Assembly: GCA_000495415.1 (NCBI GenBank)
Contig: AWGX01000156.1
Location: 1-10,239, forward strand
Length of the DNA: 10,239 nt
Reading direction: 5' to 3'
From: Smithella sp. ME-1
Lineage (GTDB): Bacteria; Desulfobacterota; Syntrophia; Syntrophales; Smithellaceae
Under the pieces are notes generated by a model that was given only the letters and a program-made list of their open reading frames with translations, ran no database searches and had not been told where the DNA came from. The position numbers and the translations under genes are program-made. Below, piece after piece: positions 8,299-10,239 of the stretch. The number at the start of each line of letters is the position of its first letter. Positions within the stretch are counted from its first letter, which is position 1.

Positions 8299-8317
8299 TA
8301 TAATTTTGCATAAGGAG
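8299..8317 (+). promoter_or_regulatory. Candidate -10 box and strong ribosome site of the small membrane-protein gene
   Basis: A perfect TATAAT (8299-8304) lies just before AAGGAG (8312-8317), which is 9 nt upstream of the ATG at 8327. The ribosome site is convincing. The -10 call is weak because no good -35 is found 16-18 bp upstream and the leader would be only about 16 nt. An alternative is TTGGCA (8247-8252) with TAGAAC (8270-8275) at 17 bp spacing, which leaves a leader of about 45 nt. Confidence 0.35.
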
Positions 8318-8326
8318 ATTTAAGTT

Positions 8327-8602
8327 ATGAAAAAGACAATACAAATAGCACTTTTAACGATTTTTGTAACTTTGGTAACAGCGTCTTTTAGCTATGCCCA
8401 ATATAGCGTTACTGGAGGCGGTGCTTTCCCCTTCTTCCATTTGGGCTGCTTAATTATAGGCGGACTGATAATTGTTTCGTTAAAAAGGAAATATGCCAAA
8501 TTATATTTGAGCGAAGCTATTGGATCATTTGCATTATATGCTGTTCTAGTTGCCCTTTTTACAGCACCAGTGGCTGAAGCTCTTAAAGCTTTAATAAATT
8601 AG
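8327..8602 (+). CDS. Unrecognised small exported or membrane protein, 91 residues
   Basis: I do not recognise this family. The N-terminus is a typical signal peptide (MKKTIQIALLTIFVTLVTAS, then FSYA) with probable cleavage after Ala24 before Gln25. A short Gly/Phe-rich segment (YSVTGGGAFPFFHLG) leads into a hydrophobic helix at about 38-52, a basic turn KRKYAK (53-58), and a second hydrophobic helix at about 62-86 ending ALKALIN. If the signal is cleaved, the mature protein is a two-helix hairpin of about 67 residues in the inner membrane. The start is well supported by AAGGAG at 9 nt spacing, and the gene is followed 31 nt later by a strong hairpin. These signals argue that it is real and transcribed alone. 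It is divergent to the efflux operon, but nothing shows that the two are functionally linked. Confidence 0.75.
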   Translation: MKKTIQIALLTIFVTLVTASFSYAQYSVTGGGAFPFFHLGCLIIGGLIIVSLKRKYAKLYLSEAIGSFALYAVLVALFTAPVAEALKALIN

Positions 8603-8633
8603 ACTACATTCCCCTTCTAAAGAGCTACAACCT

Positions 8634-8667
8634 TAAGAACCCCGCCCATGCACAGGCGGGGTTCTTA
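8634..8667. terminator. Strong hairpin, probable bidirectional terminator
   Basis: The arm TAAGAACCCCGCC (8634-8646) and its perfect complement GGCGGGGTTCTTA (8655-8667) enclose an 8-nt loop. The 13-bp stem has a GC-rich core. It lies between two convergent stop codons, 31 nt after the small membrane-protein gene and 11 nt after the DUF484 gene, so it can serve both. The plus-strand T-run is short and interrupted (CCTTTATG). On the minus strand there is no real T-run. Termination is therefore inferred from stem strength and position. Confidence 0.8.
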
Positions 8668-8678
8668 CCTTTATGCCA

Positions 8679-9221
8679 CTAAAGATTTAACTTATCATTA
8701 TTTAATGCCGCAATGAGCTCGGTCAGGCGCTCTGATAAAGCCTGCGCCAAATTTTGCAAAAGATCCGTCCCCATTTCCGGAGTGTAACGATCACGGTAGG
8801 CATCTCCATTATTCCAGCTTCCGACAATCTCTTCTTTAATTTTAAAAGGAATCAATGCCAGTGATTTGACAAAATACTTCCTTGTGGAAGGTAATAACTT
8901 GTAATACGGTTGCAAATCTTTATTTACCAAAACAGGTTTTATACCGGAGGGAAGAATCTCTCGAAATACCTCCGGTTTTATTATTTTCACCCGGTCAATT
9001 AAAATATCGGAATATTTTACTGCCGCGATAACGGAATCCGTCATTTTTGTATCTATTAAAGTCAGCCAAACATAAGGGACTTCAAATTCTTTTTCTATTC
9101 CTGCACAAAGATTCTCAAAAAGTACGGCAATATCATTTGCTTCCGATAGACTGGCTTTAATCCTTTCGAAACTATCGGCAAGTATTATATTGATACGTTG
9201 AATATCTTCCGTTTTATTCAT
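8679..9221 (-). CDS. DUF484 / GAF-like domain protein
   Basis: This 180-residue cytoplasmic protein has a helical N-terminus (about 1-45, helix-rich with NIILADSFERIKASLSEAND) that may form a coiled coil, followed by a GAF-like fold. The C-terminal signature SLALIPF (120-126), then GSWNNGDAYRDRYTPEMGTDLL (134-155), matches the pattern of the DUF484 family (a strand, a short turn, then R-(F/Y)-x-P-x-M-G-T-x-(F/L)-L). I recall this family in proteobacteria near xerC. Its biochemical role is not established and no ligand can be read from the sequence. ATG 9221 is chosen because it overlaps the stop of the exonuclease gene as TAATG, with GGGA 9 nt upstream. A GTG at 9236 has no ribosome site. The overlap indicates coupled translation, so a link with DNA repair or recombination is possible but only inferred. 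Confidence 0.82.
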   Translation of the reverse strand: MNKTEDIQRINIILADSFERIKASLSEANDIAVLFENLCAGIEKEFEVPYVWLTLIDTKMTDSVIAAVKYSDILIDRVKIIKPEVFREILPSGIKPVLVNKDLQPYYKLLPSTRKYFVKSLALIPFKIKEEIVGSWNNGDAYRDRYTPEMGTDLLQNLAQALSERLTELIAALNNDKLNL

Positions 9222-9997
9222 TATAAACTTTCCCACTGAGCGTAAATAACCAGGTGGTCGGATGGTTTTTCGGCAAGCCTTGTGGCTAAATCAATAGTAC
9301 AACTTTCGGACTTCAAGGCAAGTGATTTTGTAGCCAGAATGTGATCAACGCGCCAACCCAGTTTCCGTTTTACAGAATCCTTGATACGATAATCAAAAAA
9401 AGTATACTGACCGGCAACACCCGGATGATGCTTGCGGAATATGTCTGTGAATCCCCATGATTTAACATCCTCGTATGCCCTCCAGACTTCAGGATTAAAA
9501 CAAACATGCCCCAGGATTCTTTTCGGATCATGCACATCTATATTTTCCGGAGCAACGTTTAGGTCGCCGCACCAGATTATTTTATCCTGCGGTTTAAAAT
9601 GTTTCTGCAGATATTTTTTCAGACGAGCGAACCAGTCCAGCTTATATACAAATTGCGGACTTTCCATTTCCTGACCCTGTGGAACATAGGTATTGATTAT
9701 TATCAAATCATCATATGTCGCGATTATCAGACGATCAGAATCTACCGGTTCGCTATCAAAACCGAATACTACTTTCCCCGGTTTTTGTTTAGAAGCAATG
9801 GCTACACCCTTATACTGTTTATCCCCTTTGAAAGCTACGTGGTAACCCAGGGCTTCCAATTCAGCAACAGGAAAGCTGGCATCGGCAACCTTAGTTTCTT
9901 GCATACAAAAATAATCGGGATTGTTTTTTTGAAGCCAGGGCACGACAATATGCAGGCGGGAGCGTATGGAATTTACATTGTAAGATGCAATTTTCAA
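9221..9997 (-). CDS. xth: Exodeoxyribonuclease III family (AP endonuclease)
   Basis: This 258-residue enzyme belongs to the exonuclease III/AP endonuclease family. It would cut DNA at abasic sites and trim 3' ends in base-excision repair in the cytoplasm. All family motifs are present: [14 protein letters not shown] with Asn7, CMQETKV with Glu34, INTYVPQG with Tyr104, [17 protein letters not shown] with Asp145 and Asn147, GWRVDHIL with Asp218, and KPSDH with Asp247-His248. Length is normal. The preferred start is TTG at 9997: the product then begins with the usual MKIASYN, and AAAGG lies 11 nt upstream. An in-frame GTG at 10036 lies in the predicted promoter and adds 13 residues that do not fit the family. 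The stop overlaps the DUF484 start as TAATG. The two genes form one transcription unit ending at the hairpin at 8634-8667. Confidence 0.94.
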   Translation of the reverse strand: MKIASYNVNSIRSRLHIVVPWLQKNNPDYFCMQETKVADASFPVAELEALGYHVAFKGDKQYKGVAIASKQKPGKVVFGFDSEPVDSDRLIIATYDDLIIINTYVPQGQEMESPQFVYKLDWFARLKKYLQKHFKPQDKIIWCGDLNVAPENIDVHDPKRILGHVCFNPEVWRAYEDVKSWGFTDIFRKHHPGVAGQYTFFDYRIKDSVKRKLGWRVDHILATKSLALKSESCTIDLATRLAEKPSDHLVIYAQWESL

Positions 9998-10026
9998 AGT
10001 AAGCGCTACCTTTCTAAAGTATGTGT

Positions 10027-10055
10027 AATTTATCACGACCGAAGATTACACTCAA
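10027..10055 (-). promoter_or_regulatory. Candidate extended -10 promoter of the exonuclease-DUF484 unit
   Basis: On the minus strand TTGAGT (10055-10050, four of six to consensus) is followed after 17 bp by TAAATT (10032-10027), preceded by TGA as an extended -10 element. Transcription would start near 10020, about 20 nt before the TTG start at 9997. This placement supports TTG over the GTG at 10036. Both hexamers are imperfect, so the call is moderate. Confidence 0.4.
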
Positions 10056-10090
10056 GTTTTTTTGCGTAAACTTTAGAATAAATGATATGA

Positions 10091-10236
10091 TCCAACTTCA
10101 AATCAAAGATGATAGCAAGGCGGCAAGGAGGAGACTCCGCAGGCGTATCTAACAATACGTTGAGGAAACCGATGACGAAGCCAACACAGCTAGCGCTTTA
10201 GTGAGACAAGCTGAAAACAAATGAAGTGAAGTTTGT
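10091..10236 (+). repeat. Structured dispersed repeat with nested inverted repeats
   Basis: This gene-free region carries the fuller copy of the repeat found at 1-40. The inner hairpin is CGTAT (10144-10148), six-base loop, ATACG (10155-10159), extendable by two G-T pairs in RNA. Outside it, TCC (10136-10138) faces GGA (10164-10166), GGC (10119-10121) faces GCC (10180-10182), and TAGC (10113-10116) faces GCTA (10189-10192). The near-terminal words AACTTCA (10094-10100) and TGAAGTT (10227-10233) are exact inverted repeats. The symmetric layout suggests a small mobile or REP-like element of about 145 bp without coding capacity. The boundaries are my estimate from the symmetry, and the window end may cut it. 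Target-site duplications were not identified. Confidence 0.6.
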
Positions 10237-10239
10237 CCC

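Noticed and set aside
9599..10069. Plus-strand open frame of 156 codons opposite the exonuclease gene
   Set aside because: The opposite frame contains every exonuclease III catalytic motif. This translation is low-complexity aromatic and basic sequence without a recognisable domain.
10091..10239. CRISPR array or tRNA in the right-hand end
   Set aside because: There is no regular repeat-spacer pattern and no cloverleaf. The symmetry is a single nested inverted repeat.

Overview
The window looks like a chromosomal segment of a Gram-negative bacterium: two outer-membrane TolC-type channels, a lipoprotein adaptor and an inner-membrane RND pump require a double membrane. By eye the DNA is moderately AT-rich, Shine-Dalgarno sites are clear, and a dispersed repeat rich in GACGACG and GAGGA words lies at both ends. 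My best guess is Desulfobacterota, possibly a Syntrophus/Smithella-like lineage. This is an impression from gene style and not a proven assignment.

Positions 7985 to 60, all on the minus strand, form one compact drug-efflux operon in the order tetR-type repressor, outer-membrane factor 1, outer-membrane factor 2, periplasmic adaptor lipoprotein, HAE1-type RND pump, small PII-like protein. The first two genes overlap by 8 nt, the adaptor and pump overlap by 14 nt, and the other gaps are 35 to 53 nt. A consensus -35 (TTGACA) and an AT-rich -10 lie just upstream of the repressor. The palindrome TGAAC-GAGT-GTTCA abuts that -10, so the operon is probably autorepressed and induced by a ligand of the repressor. 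Two features are unusual: two different channel genes in tandem, and a PII-like gene at the operon end preceded by a 22-bp perfect palindrome.

Positions 7986 to 8326 are a long AT-rich intergenic region that divides the operon from a plus-strand gene (8327-8602). That gene encodes a 91-residue exported or membrane protein that I do not recognise. It has a strong ribosome binding site and ends at a 13-bp perfect hairpin (8634-8667).

Positions 8679 to 9997, minus strand, hold a two-gene unit: an exodeoxyribonuclease III family DNA-repair enzyme, translationally coupled through TAATG to a GAF-like DUF484 protein. A probable extended -10 promoter lies at 10027-10055, and the hairpin at 8634-8667 is shared with the convergent small gene.

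Positions 10056 to 10239 carry no gene but contain most of a structured dispersed repeat with nested inverted repeats. The first 40 bases of the window are a partial second copy in the same orientation (35 of 40 bases identical). No tRNA, rRNA, CRISPR array, transposase or phage gene is visible. The efflux and repair genes belong to well-known families; the least explained items are the repeat family, the 22-bp palindrome, the orphan membrane protein and the PII-like tail gene.
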